Assembly: GCF_008831285.2 (NCBI RefSeq)
Contig: NC_045139.1
Location: 25,214,412 to 25,278,411 of the forward strand
Length of the DNA stretch: 64,000 nucleotides
Source: Nymphaea colorata
Lineage: Eukaryota; Streptophyta; Magnoliopsida; Nymphaeales; Nymphaeaceae
Direction of reading: 5' to 3'
Numbering within the stretch: position 1 is the stretch's first letter; every line of letters starts with the position of its first letter. Below are positions 45,631-57,290 of the stretch, piece after piece. The position numbers were made by a program, and so were the translations under genes. The notes under the pieces are model-generated. The model had not been told where the DNA came from, did not search any database, and saw nothing but the letters and a program-made list of their open reading frames with translations.

Positions 45631-47233
45631 TATATCCTTATCCATCTTATCCTATTTTTCTTGTGACGCTTTTCATGTAAATTTTGAGCGCTGAAAGCAA
45701 ATATTTGCTCTTCCTTTCCAGCCGCAATTTTGTACCTATGACATGCTTCCTTCAATGAAGTCAGACGCTAACTTTGTGCCTTCAAATGCAGACAGAACTA
45801 GGTTCTCCATTTGCACAGGCTGCATGGTAAGAAATACTAGTATGGAGAAAGGGTTTTCCGTGTTTGGACCAGATCTTAGAGCTTAACACCAGCTCAAGCG
45901 TAGATCGTTCTGAGAAGGTACCTTGGTGATTGCAGTCATCAGGTTACTTGAATGCAAGGAGGACGCACAACACGGCTATATATTATAAACAAAGAGATTT
46001 CTGTGGCTTTGCAGACAGGACTAGGATCCGTTATGCTGATAAAAAATTGTAATCTAGTGGCAAATAACTTCTGTGAAGTTGAGGACGGTGTTGAAACTGA
46101 ATTTGGAAACTTGAACCTCCAAATCGGTTCTTGGACTGTGTATCCCTGGGTGGGTGTCTGCTTAACCCTGTCTAAAAGGAAGATTATAGTCCGTAAAAAT
46201 TTTTGAAAAGATAAATGGGCAGTGGCTGCTGTCTGTATGAAGTTGTGCTTGTGTATATGTGTATGTGAGTATGCATGTGTTTTAAATTCATGTAACACTT
46301 ACTCCACATGGTGCCTGGTAATGTTTTCAGACTGTCCATTCTAATGCTTGTCAGAAATGTTCGATTGGCACCAGCGAAGACCTAACTTACGCCAATTTTA
46401 ACCCTGGTTTTTGAATGACCAAACTAGACTGAGAAGCTGCTGCGTTTGGCTTCATAAATTGGAATCTGCTGAACTTTTTCGTCGGTTGAAATGAATGATG
46501 CCCCGAAAGTTTTTTTTTGGCAGGTTAAGCATTAAAAAGTGCGTAGGGTTATCCTAAAGCGCTCTTGCTCAATGCACCTAACAATTGTTACCAAAACATT
46601 TGCTTTCCTTTTCTCAAAAGAAGTTGCTTCCGTTTTGTTTCGGTTTTTGTTTTTACATTGATTTCTCTAGTCTTCTGCTTGTGCTAATGTAAGGTCTTTC
46701 AAAATTTTTGCTTTTTTTTATTTTACATGTCACTTTCCATGGCCCTTTCATTTGCTGGTAACTATGCCCTCAACTGTAAAAAATACCTACAAGGAGGGAG
46801 GGTTGCAACAACCAAACAAGACAGCTATTGCAAAGAATGAACAAGCCAGACTCTGTGCCTGACATGATGGCTGAAACGAATACAACCCAGATCTGTTTCA
46901 GATCTTGAGATTTATCCGGATCTTTATCATCTTTTAAATTAGGGTGTTTTCCTTATATTTGTTCATTACCTAAATTAGATAGCCATTGATATATCAGTAC
47001 CTAATAATCTGTATTAGTTTAGAGATCCTCTCAACATATTAAGATCTCTCATCTACAAATAGTTGTCTCCCATTGGAATCCCAGTTGAAATTGGGAAGGA
47101 ATTTCCTTTGGTTTGGTTAATTCCTCTTTATTTCATGTTTTCCTAGATTGTCCTAGTTTCCTTCCTGTAAACTAGTGTACCAAGTAGAGTTTTCCTAGGA
47201 ACTCGGTGATCGATTTGAAACATTCCCTTACAT

Positions 47234-47289
47234 ATGCACATCGGCTTGGCCTGTCATGTAGATGCACATCGGCTTGGCCTGTCATGTAC
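47234..47289. repeat. 28-bp tandem duplication
   Basis: ATGCACATCGGCTTGGCCTG with its tail TCATGTA occurs twice with a 28-base period and no visible mismatch. Probably recent. Confidence 0.9.
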
Positions 47290-47640
47290 GGCAATGATGT
47301 TTGACGAAAACCCAATCCGAGTTCTCAGTGTCAATGACTCTTCAATCCAGGTTAGGCAGCAGTTCTTCCTGGTTCAACTATTAGCAGGCCCTCGATGACT
47401 CGATCGAGTCTTGTCCCTATGCCTTCGTAACACACACAAAAACAAAACTATGTTCCAACCAAATCACTCAGTTATATAAATAAATTTGATACGTTTCAGA
47501 TCAGAGCACCCCAACCAGGCAAGCATGGTGTAGCGCGTCTGCATGTTATCTTTGATCACAGATCGGTTGAACCTCTCTCTCTCTCTCCACCTTTCTTTCT
47601 GTGTATGCGCACGCTATTGGCAGATGGAGAGATGAAGCAG

Positions 47641-47840
47641 ATACCAGTTTTACAGTGTGTTCTACAATGTTGGTGGAATGAAGTTGGAAATTGAACTTCG
47701 ACAGTTCTGTCAATCAAAGAATATATTCAATTTTCCAAAGATATTAGTTTTACAGTTCCTTCTACAATGTTTCGGAAATGAAGTTGGAAATTGAACTTTG
47801 AGTGATCTCTGGTCAATCAAAGACTATATTCAGTTTTCCA
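47641..47840. repeat. 100-bp tandem duplication
   Basis: Blocks at 47641 and 47741 share AGTTTTACAGT, TTCTACAATGTT, GAATGAAGTTGGAAATTGAA / GAAATGAAGTTGGAAATTGA and CAATCAAAGA. They are diverged by about 15 percent by eye. Confidence 0.85.
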
Positions 47841-48582
47841 ACGCAACTCATGATCACCCCCCTGGAGATGGAGTTTATCCAAAGGTACTGAATCATCAGC
47901 CAAATCCAACCATTGACCAACTATAACAGGTGATGGCATCCCTGCCTTATTGCACCCACTCACCCAGCAGAAAAGGGACGAGCTGGTGCAGTTGCCACTT
48001 CCAGGAAAGTAATTTCCCAAGCAGTTCCCAAGTTATCCTACTTTTCTGAATAAACAAGGAAATTGAAAGCACACCCATGAAAATGAGATGGTGATATTCA
48101 AGTAACTTCTCAGCTTTAATCATAAAGCGCACCTGATCAATTACCATTCAATCACAATCCATTCTACAAGGTGCAAGCTCAATAACAACTTGAACATGCA
48201 TCCCCTTCAGAATGTGGATGGATAGCATATTTCTCAAGATATATACAGCAAATTATGTCCTTCGTCACATTGGAAAATCAAGGAACGAAGAGGACATTTA
48301 AAATTTTCCAACCTCTCTCCGTATCCAATACATAAATAAAGAGTTTGAGCTTCGTTACAGAGAACAAAGAACCAACTTAGCTACGAATCCCGCCGCACAA
48401 AAACAACAGAGAAAACCTTTACATCCTCCATCCCCAATTCGAACCTGAACTCATATACACAGACTATAAACAGAATTAGCAAATGGGAAATAGCATACCC
48501 ACCTTTTCCATTTTGTCGGGTCATCTTCATCACAAAACAGTGGAACACCATCGATCATGGCATCTGTTACCTTTTCTTATTC

Positions 48583-49599
48583 TTAACAACAACACAATGG
48601 GCACCTGACCAATCCGTTCTCATTGCACTCTGTACACCGTCTAAGAGAACCGCCACAGTCTTCCTCCTCGTAGACCTTCCTGCTGCCATGGCAGTTCTCA
48701 CAGGGGAAGAATCTCGCGTCCCCGCACATCGCGCAGACTTCGGCTTTCTCTCGAACAGGAAACCCTTGAAGGATCTTCCCCAACTCTCCGATCTCAGCCA
48801 GATACCTCACCTCCTCTGCTCCTCCGATGTACTTCCCCCCCACGAACACCTGCGGAAGCGAGACGCTCCCCCCGAACGCGCTCTCCAACTCCCTCCTGTA
48901 AGAGGAGTCCATCGAGACGTCGCGCTCGTCCACATAGACCTTAAATCCCCGGAAAATCCACCGCACCGCGCAGCAGTCCTCGAACGTCCGCCTGATCCCC
49001 CGCAGGCTCGTGAAGTACACCACTATCTTCCCTTCGCTCCCCGGAGGCGGCGGAGGAGGCACTTCCGGGGAGATTTTGGAGCTCGGAATGGCGGGCTTCT
49101 GTTGGCCGGAATCCTTTAACTCTACACCGGAGTTCAGGGTTGACAGTCTAGTCAACTCGTCAGAAAGATGCCACCGCAGGGACTGCGGATCATCGGCGGT
49201 GGAGGTTGTGACGAACTTACCGTTGAAACCGTGATGAAGACTGAGAGAGCGGCCGACGGACGCCGTTGTTCGACAGTCAGCCGGCGTCTTCGAGACGAGC
49301 GGAGGGTCGCCGGGTAGGTGCATGGGGTCCTCGGCGTCGACATGGTCAGGCGAGGGCGGGTCGTTGGTGTCGGGCAGGGGTTCAAGAGCGAGGGAGGGGG
49401 GTTGGTGGGAGTCGTCCCTGCGGCGAGAGGAAGGGCGGTAGAGCGGCGAAGAGGATGGGAGGGATCGGACGCGGGAGAGGTAGGGAGGGAGGGAACCGCC
49501 GTGCTGTTGGTGCTGTTGATGGCGCGACCCATACTTCCGACCAGACTTGGATGCCGTCGTGCCCATCAGGTGAGATTCTCTCGACGCGGCGCTCCCCAT
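48583..49599 (-). CDS. Glutaredoxin-like protein with C-terminal CxxC repeats
   Basis: Intact single exon, 338 residues. The N-terminus MGSAASRE could be N-myristoylated (Gly2) and would attach to membranes. Residues 20-185 are Ser/Pro-rich and disordered-looking, with a PPPPPP run at 181-186. A glutaredoxin fold follows at about 191-280 (KIVVYFTSLRG, VYVDERDVSM, LPQVFVGGKYIGGAEEV). The usual CPYC/CGFS active site is absent, replaced by TSLRGIRRTFEDC, as in the plant At5g39865/At3g57070-type family. The last 50 residues carry four CxxC pairs (C289/C292, C300/C303, C322/C325, C333/C336), probably zinc sites. I chose ATG 49599 over the in-frame 49827 because the MGSxxS start is conserved and the 76 extra residues look like 5' UTR. 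The exact function is unknown in the family. The gene is GC-rich compared with its surroundings. Confidence 0.92.
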   Translation of the reverse strand: MGSAASRESHLMGTTASKSGRKYGSRHQQHQQHGGSLPPYLSRVRSLPSSSPLYRPSSRRRDDSHQPPSLALEPLPDTNDPPSPDHVDAEDPMHLPGDPPLVSKTPADCRTTASVGRSLSLHHGFNGKFVTTSTADDPQSLRWHLSDELTRLSTLNSGVELKDSGQQKPAIPSSKISPEVPPPPPPGSEGKIVVYFTSLRGIRRTFEDCCAVRWIFRGFKVYVDERDVSMDSSYRRELESAFGGSVSLPQVFVGGKYIGGAEEVRYLAEIGELGKILQGFPVREKAEVCAMCGDARFFPCENCHGSRKVYEEEDCGGSLRRCTECNENGLVRCPLCCC

Positions 49600-49989
49600 A
49601 TGAATCCCTCTTCTGCCGTCTCTCACACACTCTCTGTCTCTCTGTTCCTTCTGTCGCTTTCCTTCTTTTATGGCAACAGAAGTAGGGGAAGATCGAGGAT
49701 TAACTAGATTCCCGTGGTGTGTGGTTACAGGAAGAAAAGAAGAAGAGAAAGGTGGAGGTTCTTCCCTTTGCTTCCTAATCACCACACTGATGCAGATGAT
49801 CCCCTGTCCGTCTCTCCATCTCTCCACCTAAGTCGTTACAACGTGCGTCATTTTCTCTCCGTTGTCGCCAAACCTTTTCTACTAGCTGTTTCGATGGAGG
49901 AGAAGGAAGGAAAAAGAAGAGGAAGGATGGTCGCTTTTGTGTTTTGTTTGCTGATTAATAAGGATACAAAAGAAAGGAAAACTAGATAA
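49600..49989 (-). promoter_or_regulatory. 5' UTR and promoter side of the glutaredoxin-like gene
   Basis: CT/GA-rich leader (GAGAGACAGAGAG on -) directly upstream of the ATG, a common feature of plant 5' UTRs. No TATA box could be fixed with confidence. Confidence 0.35.
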
Positions 49990-50182
49990 CTTGTTTGGAT
50001 GCATGGAAAAGAAAATGAAAGGAAGATAAATGTAAATTTATTCGAGAGATTTGAATGGACATGAAAGACTTGCTTCGTTCTTTCCTTTCCTCACTTTTCC
50101 TTCATCATTTTCTTTCATTCTCTTTTCTTGTCTTTTCCTTTTCATCCATTCTTTCCTAGTCATTTTCCTTGATCATCCAATT
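49990..50182. repeat. MITE-like inverted repeat with TTGGATG ends
   Basis: The left end TTTGGATGCATGGAAAAGAA is matched on the other strand at the right end by TTGGATGATCAAGGAAAATG. The inner part is purine-rich on the left and pyrimidine-rich on the right, so it could fold back. A target duplication was not certain. Confidence 0.45.
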
Positions 50183-51441
50183 AAGGTGTAAGTGTCTGTT
50201 TCATTTCCTATTTCCAAACCTAAGTCTCTCCCTATACCTAATTGGATGACACAACAAAAAAAAAAGTTTTCTAAATTTTTAAGAAATGGGTCTTTTAATC
50301 ACTTTTAAAAACTGGATTTGACTTTGGATAATAGGACTAAAATACATTTTCCTTATGAATTTGTTCACTCCCTTTTTAGAAATGTTTTTTGCAAAAAAAA
50401 AAAAAAGAGTTTTAACCAAACTCACTCATCCAAATGCACCTCAAATAGAGTTTTGGAAGAAAAGATGTCATCCAAATGCTCCCTTTTATCTTTCCAAACC
50501 AAAATCAGTCTCCCTCTTTCATGGCCGGCGCCAGCCCAGGATGTACATGGCTCCAATAAAGGTTGCGTAGCAGAGTGAGCAATAACTAAGAAATTACAAA
50601 ATCAATTTGGTCAATGAAAGTTTGGGCCCCTGAAATACGAAAATTTTGTGGTAGACTCAATGTTTTACTTGAAAATGTGAATCAAGTGTCACTTTTTTCT
50701 CTAAATTTCAAGGTGTGAAAGATCTTTTCTTTGAATACAATGAACAGGCTAACTTGGAAGTTGAGGTACATCCATTCCGAATGTCGAAAATTTCATGAGC
50801 TTTCTTTATAATTAAGTAAAAGGATTTTCAAGAGCATAACTCGAGATTACAGCCTTTGCTATGGGAAGATCAAACTGATTCATACATGGAAAATATATGG
50901 AGAGTTGAGAAAGAATCTTTCCTGCTTTCAATTTGGTTCATTCTTCTGTTGCTTGTTTCTGTTTCAACACAGAGATTTCGTTTCCTTCAGAGTTTCTAAC
51001 GCAAAGGAGATTCATTAATAACAAAGCAAAAACTTTGCTGAAGCTATCACAATGTCAAACGTCCATAATATTTTCAAACTACCAAATTTTTTTGAAGCCA
51101 TTTTTGGATATTGAAATTACTGTACTTGTGATTGTTTTGTTTCCAACGCTTTTTTAATCTCTTCATGTGTTTAGAAATGCATCTACTTTTGTAATCTCTT
51201 CATGTGTTTAGAAATGCCAGTTACCTTTCTGAATACTAATTTAGAAAGATGTGCTTCAAATGATAACATTTCTTTTGTCTTTAAATATAAAAACACGACT
51301 TTTTTGCTAGTTTAAATGTAATAAATAAGTTCACGCCCTTGCACAGCTTTTAATACTTTATCTTTTAAAGTCAATCAAGACAGTATGCTTAAAGGTCGGC
51401 TTGACAGTTGCGCATCTTTAATTCTATCTTTTCAAGGACCG

Positions 51442-51444
<3 letters not shown>

Positions 51445-51472
<28 letters not shown>
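51445..51472. repeat. (AT)n microsatellite
   Basis: About 14 AT units. Confidence 0.95.
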
Positions 51473-51475
<3 letters not shown>

Positions 51476-53583
51476 GAAGAAAAATAAAATAACGATGCAA
51501 TAGGTTTAAAAAAATGACCGCAGCAATATTAATTTTCAATAAAGTTTCTGTTTTTCGAAAGCATTGCAATAGAAGAAAAACAGGAACTTGGATTGAGTTT
51601 TTCGGCAAATTCGTACCAAGAAAGTATAATTGCTTGAAAAAGCTCGACGACCGAGATTGAGCTTGTGTCGATGCCTCGGAGGCTCAAAGACGTGAAGAGC
51701 ACTCGACCTGGGCGAGATTTAGCTCTGACGTCCTCATTCACGGAGAAAGACCACATACGTGGGGTACGCACCCCAACTGTCGCCAAGCAGCCATTATTCA
51801 ATTATCTTGAGCCATCTCAGTTTATCCTGGAAAATCCAGTTTTTTGAAAACTTGGTTTTGTAAAGACCAACTTCTTTAATGAGCTTTTGAAAAACAGCTT
51901 TTGTTTTTGGGTGCCACACACTTCTTAATATTCACTTGCCTCAATAATCATTGGATGACATTAAAATTGGGATTTGGCCAAAACCTGATGGAAGAAACCA
52001 AGGTTATAAAATTGGGTTTTTAACCAGGTTTTTACAAAACTTAGCTTTTGTAAAAACTAAGGGGGTATTTGGATGACACCTCTTCACTGCCTGGTTATAA
52101 GGAAACCAGGTTTTCCTGTTTGGATGACAACAAGAAAACCAGAATTTTATTTTGTAAACATGGTTTACAAAAACCAAGTTTTGGATTATATAGAAGTTCA
52201 GCTGAATGTTGAAAACAGTTGGATGACAGTTGAACAAATGCATGCAATCAAACTTGATCCCAAAGCATTGTGCATAATGCAACTGCAGGGTAGTGTTTTT
52301 GTGTTTAGATGAAGTTATAACTTGAACTATTTAACCACATGAATGAAATGGACGCTGAGCTTTGCAAAGCCAAAAAACAAAAATCAAAATAAAAAAAAAA
52401 AAACAGTATCAGAAAGTCAGGACTTTAGTGGTAAAAAAAGACATCTCCAGTGCAGGTAAAATTGACAATCCTGTTTCATCTATGTTCTTTGAGCGAGAGA
52501 CACATATTCTCTCAATATTTCACTAAATTGCACTTTGTTCATCAAACAACTAACATGATATGGTTTTGAAAATCTTTGTAAGAAATGTTTAAAAATATAA
52601 AGCTGCCGTCTGTTAATTGATAGCCCAAAATATTTTAATCATGGTACTAAAAGATAAACGCTTTTGGATGAAAAAGGGGAATAGAATCGTTGTTGATATG
52701 CCCCAATTATATAATCACAAAGAGAATAAAATTTAATGAACTCAATCTAAGCCCCAAAAAAAAAAAAATCTTATCCAAATACAAGTGCATCAAATTTTGT
52801 ATGTAAAGCAGTTTCTATCGGTTATTGTGGGCATAAACTTGGAGGGCAAGGGCAGCGGTGGAAGCGTCAAGATATGTATGTAATGCAAGACAGAGTAATA
52901 TCAACGAAACTTAACCCGTCCACACTCACAACTAAACTAAACTTAAGCTGAAAACTAACTAAAACTCAAGCAAATGACTAGACGAAAGGAAAGAACAGAA
53001 GAACACTAACAAGAAGCTTGTATTTCTTTTCTACTGTTTTCAAAATGAACCCACGCCCTTTATATAAAGAAAGGGATGGATTTTGGATCTGGATCCGTTT
53101 ACAAGCATTTAAACTTATTTAGATCCAATTACAAGATTTGGATCTGCTTTCGCTCTATTGCTTAACGGTCCACCGACTCTCTAGCTTTTCACGTAAGCTT
53201 TCTTGGTAGGTCAGGTGAGAATGCCACCGCCTTCGACCCAAAAACGAGGTTTTGGGGTCCAGGTTTTTCACCCACCAAAGCAAACCTAGTTTCCACCAAA
53301 ACTGGGCTTTGACATAACCTGGTTTCGGTGACACCCAAACATATGAGCAGGGGCAGAGGGAACGGTGGGCTCGCATTGGCCATGGTTCCACCTAAAAAAG
53401 AAAATTAAAAAAATTTACATCTAAATTTTAGAAAATTTTACTTGTATTATATAAAAATTTTGAAAAATGATATTTCGACCGTGTCAAAATTTAAAAACTT
53501 TAATTCGGCCTCCTTCATGAAAGGTATGTGAAACAGTGTTATATAAGCAAAACCACTTTTGGACTCTGAAACGTTGTTTAAGA

Positions 53584-53690
53584 GTGTCGTCTAAACACTG
53601 TCTAAATTTTTTTAGGGTGTCATTCAAACGCTCCCTAAATTGGGGTTTCTTTTTAGGATTGTCATCTAAACACGCAACCTCAGTCTGCAT
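53584..53690. repeat. Three short direct repeats
   Basis: GTGTCGTCTAAACACTG (53584), GTGTCATTCAAACGCTC (53617) and TTGTCATCTAAACACGC (about 53658) have spacings of about 33 and 41 bases. The wording resembles the GTCATCCAAA ends found elsewhere in this stretch. Confidence 0.55.
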
Positions 53691-54378
53691 TTAATTTCTA
53701 CGGTGCCTCTACCATTTTGCAAGTTATCAAATAGGGTAACTAGTAAGGAATGGCTTTGGGATTAGTACTAAGGAGACTTGTTTACTCAGCTCCAATGTTG
53801 CTAAAATCGTTTCCTAAATCAAATAGCAAAGCAAATCATCCAGCAAGTCGGTGAATTGAATAGAAATGCAATGGGAATCTTATGTAACGCATTGATTAAA
53901 ACGTACTTGGGATTTTAAAAGGTATATAAGAACTAAAAATGGTAATAATCAGAAAAAACAAAAAAAAAACAGTATAAAAGCAAAAAATAGTTGAGAAACT
54001 GCCATATTCTCACACGATTGTGGTGATTCATGCTAAAAAAGCCCATTTTGTCGATGAGTCCTGAATCGGCCATTGGATCAAATTGAAAAAGAATTGCTTC
54101 GCTTAGAATGGCCGATCCAAACAGATTTTAATAACAATCCTCAGTTTTACAATCATCTTTTTAAAGTGTAGGAGTACATTTGATAATAATTTTATGTTAC
54201 AGTATATCAGATGGTGCTCGATTGCTAAAATTTAAAAGTTTAAAACTAAAAAATGGTCATTAGAGTAGCATTAGCCATAGTTTATAGTGTGGCAACCGTT
54301 GGTTTATGCTAATTGTAACAACAATTTATGGTTCTTTTGGCAATGAACTTTTAAGTTACTTTAGTCACCTGACACATG

Positions 54379-54430
<52 letters not shown>
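54379..54430. repeat. Compound (GT)n(AT)n(AG)n microsatellite
   Basis: Three dinucleotide runs directly joined: GT, then AT, then AG. Confidence 0.95.
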
Positions 54431-54591
54431 TAGCCCAGCCAACTAATCAAGGTCATTTATGTGAAGCAAATTGAAGGTTGACAGAAAAACATGAAGAAAA
54501 AACTGAAAACAAATACTAGATGACTAAAATACCCATCATATTTTTTTCTTGTTTTTCTCTTAACCATCTACAGTTCTAATTAGATGACAGA

Positions 54592-54613
54592 GTATATATA
54601 TATATATATATAT
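54592..54613. repeat. (AT)n microsatellite
   Basis: About 11 AT units. Confidence 0.9.
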
Positions 54614-54938
54614 AATGCCAAAAAGCACTAAGTTTTAGCTTGGAATAGAAATGCTAGAAAGAAGAGTACAAAACTTAATCCCGGTCTAAGAAATTTCATT
54701 TCTTTTTTATACAATGATATGTGGCATGAAATATATGTTCCACAGAATGTGGAGGAAAGATTGAGAGTCTCTCGATAGATGACGAAAATATTCCTGGTGT
54801 CCGAAACGGCCCACCGAAAAGTAAACATCCATGTGCTTCATGTTACTGCTTCTGAGTTGGAGTGGACCCAAAATAAAAGAGGTATCATTGTACGTTAAAG
54901 GACCCCTCTAATGCCCCCTTTGTTTGGGGATATGACTA

Positions 54939-55133
54939 GGGGCAGAGTTATAAATTTTTTTTGTTAGTAGGAGTTCGACTATATTTTCAAAATTTTAATG
55001 AGAAAATGAAATAATTTTTTTCAAGTTTTTTTATATATGTTAAACTATTTTTTTAATTTACATATAAGTTTTTGAATTTTTTAAAATCCGAAGGAAGGTG
55101 AAGGCCCCTGCCGGCCTCCCTGCCTCCGCCCTG
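54939..55133. repeat. Dispersed repeat with GGGGCAGAG...CTCCGCCC ends
   Basis: The left end AGGGGCAGAGTTAT and the right end CTGCCTCCGCCCTG are roughly complementary. The body is T-rich. A related copy with GGGCTGAAGCCAGAATTTT and CTCTGCCCCTGATC ends is at 56482-56694, and a partial copy at about 15776-15860. This type is widespread in plants. The class is uncertain. Confidence 0.5.
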
Positions 55134-55344
55134 AATATGACTAAGCCCATGTAACTAGAAGGGGGGAGATAGGCATAGTGCAAGACTCAAGACTGAGCCC
55201 TGAGTTTGAGGAATTTCCTGAATGCAAATGTCTTTAGGTTGCAATGTAAGCCAAATTCACAATAGGGGGAGCCCGCTACATTGGCTGATCGCATTTTTTG
55301 GACATCTGAATGCTAGCAAGAGAGGGATCTCGTCTTCAGTGGAA

Positions 55345-55502
55345 TGGATTATCGTATTAGGAGTAGAAAGACTCCTCAAACTTAGGGGGCATTTGATGTC
55401 TTAGAATTTTGATTCTAGGACTCTGGATTATCGTATTAGGAGTAGAAAGACTCCTCAAACTTAGGGGGCATTTGATGTCTTAGAATTTTGATTCTAGGAC
55501 TC
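55345..55502. repeat. 79-bp tandem duplication across a MITE end
   Basis: The block starting TGGATTATCGTATTAGGAG at 55345 recurs at 55424 with no visible mismatch. It covers the first ~40 bases of the MITE plus its left flank. Confidence 0.9.
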
Positions 55503-55877
55503 AAAATTCCAAAATCAAACTTACACCTCAATCTGAAATTGGAATGCACATTTTAAGTCTAATTTTCTTTTGTGTTTGACAGTATGAAATTTTGATTATG
55601 TAATTAAAAATGACTTGTTTGATGAAAATTAAAGTTCTGGAATTCATGATTTAAAGCCTTCATGTCTTATACCCCAAAGGGAGATGAAAATGTTCCAGAA
55701 TTTTGGTATCATAATTCCCATCCCGAGGGTGGGATCATAATTCTGGAATTTTGATTGTGGAATGAGCTTATAATTCTAAAATCAAAACTCTTTGTGTGAT
55801 AATGAAATTCCCATTTTAAAAGAATGAGAATCATGAACCTAAAATTCCACTGATTCCAAGTGAATCAAACGAGGCCC
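55464..55877. mobile_element. Tourist-like MITE (PIF/Harbinger type)
   Basis: The left end GGGGGCATTTGATG and the right end, read on the other strand, GGGCCTCGTTTGATTC form a TIR. TTA stands on both outer sides (55461-55463 and 55878-55880), the Harbinger target duplication. About 414 bp with no coding capacity, filled with variants of GAATTTTGATT/AATCAAAATTC. Its left end is also present at 55385 because of the 79-bp duplication. Confidence 0.7.
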
Positions 55878-56481
55878 TTAGAGATCTATCATATAGAATG
55901 ATGGTGCATATCACTTATATTTTCTCAGTTTTATTGTCTAAAGCATAACTTAGCCCATATATACAAAAATTTTGACCTGTAAAAGTTCCTTATCGAGAGA
56001 AGAAAATCATTTTTGCTTGTCTATGTGATCATTTGGACTTTTGTGGATCAATGTATGAGGTTTCAAAATATGAAACTCTAAAACTCAGGTATGACATTCA
56101 ATTACAAAACCTTCAACTAGATCATACAATATATCGAGTGATAGTCTTTAGAGGAAAGCTTGGCATAATAAACTTGTAAAAAGAGTCCATATGACATTTT
56201 TATGACCAGTTTTTCTTATTTTCAAGTCCATACTAGTAAAGAAGCCCCACATAACTCTAAGTATTATAAAAATTTGGAGACTGGTGGAGTAGAAAGAAAA
56301 TCGTGTGCACAGAAAATGAAGAGCTGCAGACAAAAAAATATTCCCACACATATGGTCCCTCTACAAACAAGCGTTTTTGGCCATGGATGTTTGGGACGAT
56401 GAGAAAGAGAAAATCAGAATATGGGTGAAGCTAGGCATTAGGTGTGAGACAGAATGGTGAGGCTGAACATTAACCCTACTC

Positions 56482-56694
56482 AGGGCTGAAGCCAGAATTT
56501 TTTTTTTTCCATGGAGCACTAAATGTATGGTTAACAAATTTTCAATTAACCATTGGACAGTAACTCGGATCTCATAGGGCTACCCATACATCTGGAATCA
56601 AGTTCGCCCAAGTTTTAGTACTAAATGAACCTTTCAAAGGGTAGACTCCATGGGGCGATGCCCCACTGAAACTCCACCTTCCTCTGCCCCTGAT
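56482..56694. repeat. Second copy of the GGGC-GAAGCC dispersed repeat
   Basis: The left end GGGCTGAAGCCAGAATTTT and, near the right end, CTTCCTCTGCCCCTG are related to 54939-55133. TTAACAAATTTTCAATTAACC matches the 15810-15840 copy. Confidence 0.5.
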
Positions 56695-56995
56695 CCTATA
56701 CTACTGGTAGTGAACACTGATAAGGTTGCAGTTTATATGGGAGTTTTCTGCAGACAGGAAGATGAAGGGAAGTTCAAGAAAATAGGAGCAGATCAAGCAC
56801 AAGATTCCATGGAATTTACATTTGAAGACGTCAGGAGAGGATAGATATGCAGGAAAAGTGCTAATTCTATTGCATTAAACATGAAGTAATCTCCCTTACA
56901 GCTTGTAGAAGAGTTCTGAACTATTGGGAGGCTGATAACAGATACGAGAATGGTCAAAACACAAATTCTTAGAGGTCGATCTTGTTTTTTTGTGG

Positions 56996-57290
56996 TGCAG
57001 TTAGCTCAGTTGGTAGGAGGAGACAATGTTCTGATCTCCTTGTTGATGATTGGTAGAATCCCTTTCAATGGTTTTGATGCTTAAGCATTCCTTTTATGTT
57101 CCTCTCTTATTGACCTATGCATCTCTATAGCTTGTGTAATTCCTTCTTTGCTAGGTCTTCTGTGTACTGTTTCTTTTCCCTTTTCTTGTCGTTGTGTTTG
57201 GTACATATCTTTTACATTGGAATAAAGGTCGGGAGCCTGCCTTCAATGGATGCTTCATTGGTTATAAAAATTTTCTTATGTTCCACAAAA
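56996..57290 (+). repeat. tRNA-headed SINE-like sequence
   Basis: An exact pol III A box (TAGCTCAGTTGG, 57002-57013) is followed 38 bases later by a B-box-like GGTAGAATCCC (one base short of GGTTCGAATCC). A T/C-rich body follows and ends near AATAAAGG. The region cannot fold as a full tRNA. Right edge approximate. Confidence 0.4.

Larger units (their letters stand above)
45631..48582. other. Intergenic region between two convergent genes
   Basis: It holds the 3' UTRs of both genes, with no clear polyadenylation signal picked out. Small tandem duplications are at 47234-47289 (28 bp) and 47641-47840 (100 bp). Frames at 45952-46206 (+), 45939-46298 (-) and 47817-48020 (-) have no known motif. 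Confidence 0.45.
50183..55344. other. Gene-free repeat-rich stretch
   Basis: No coding gene seen. It contains many fragments with CATCCAAA/TTTGGATGAC ends (about 50425, 50466, 51946, 52068, 52110, 52219) and a related set of three short direct repeats at 53584-53690 (GTCGTCTAAACACT, GTCATTCAAACGCT, GTCATCTAAACACG). Simple repeats lie at 51445, 54379 and 54592, and a dispersed repeat at 54939. Confidence 0.5.

Noticed and set aside
45939-46298. - strand frame of 119 residues and + strand frame of 84 residues after the SINA gene
   Set aside because: No family motif, overlapping each other on opposite strands in the presumed 3' UTR. Not supported.
46780-47460. Possible solo LTR
   Set aside because: LTR-like composition, but no TG...CA ends with flanking duplication could be identified.
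57000-57065. tRNA gene
   Set aside because: An A box is present, but acceptor, D and anticodon stems cannot be formed and the B box lacks a base. Treated as SINE-like.
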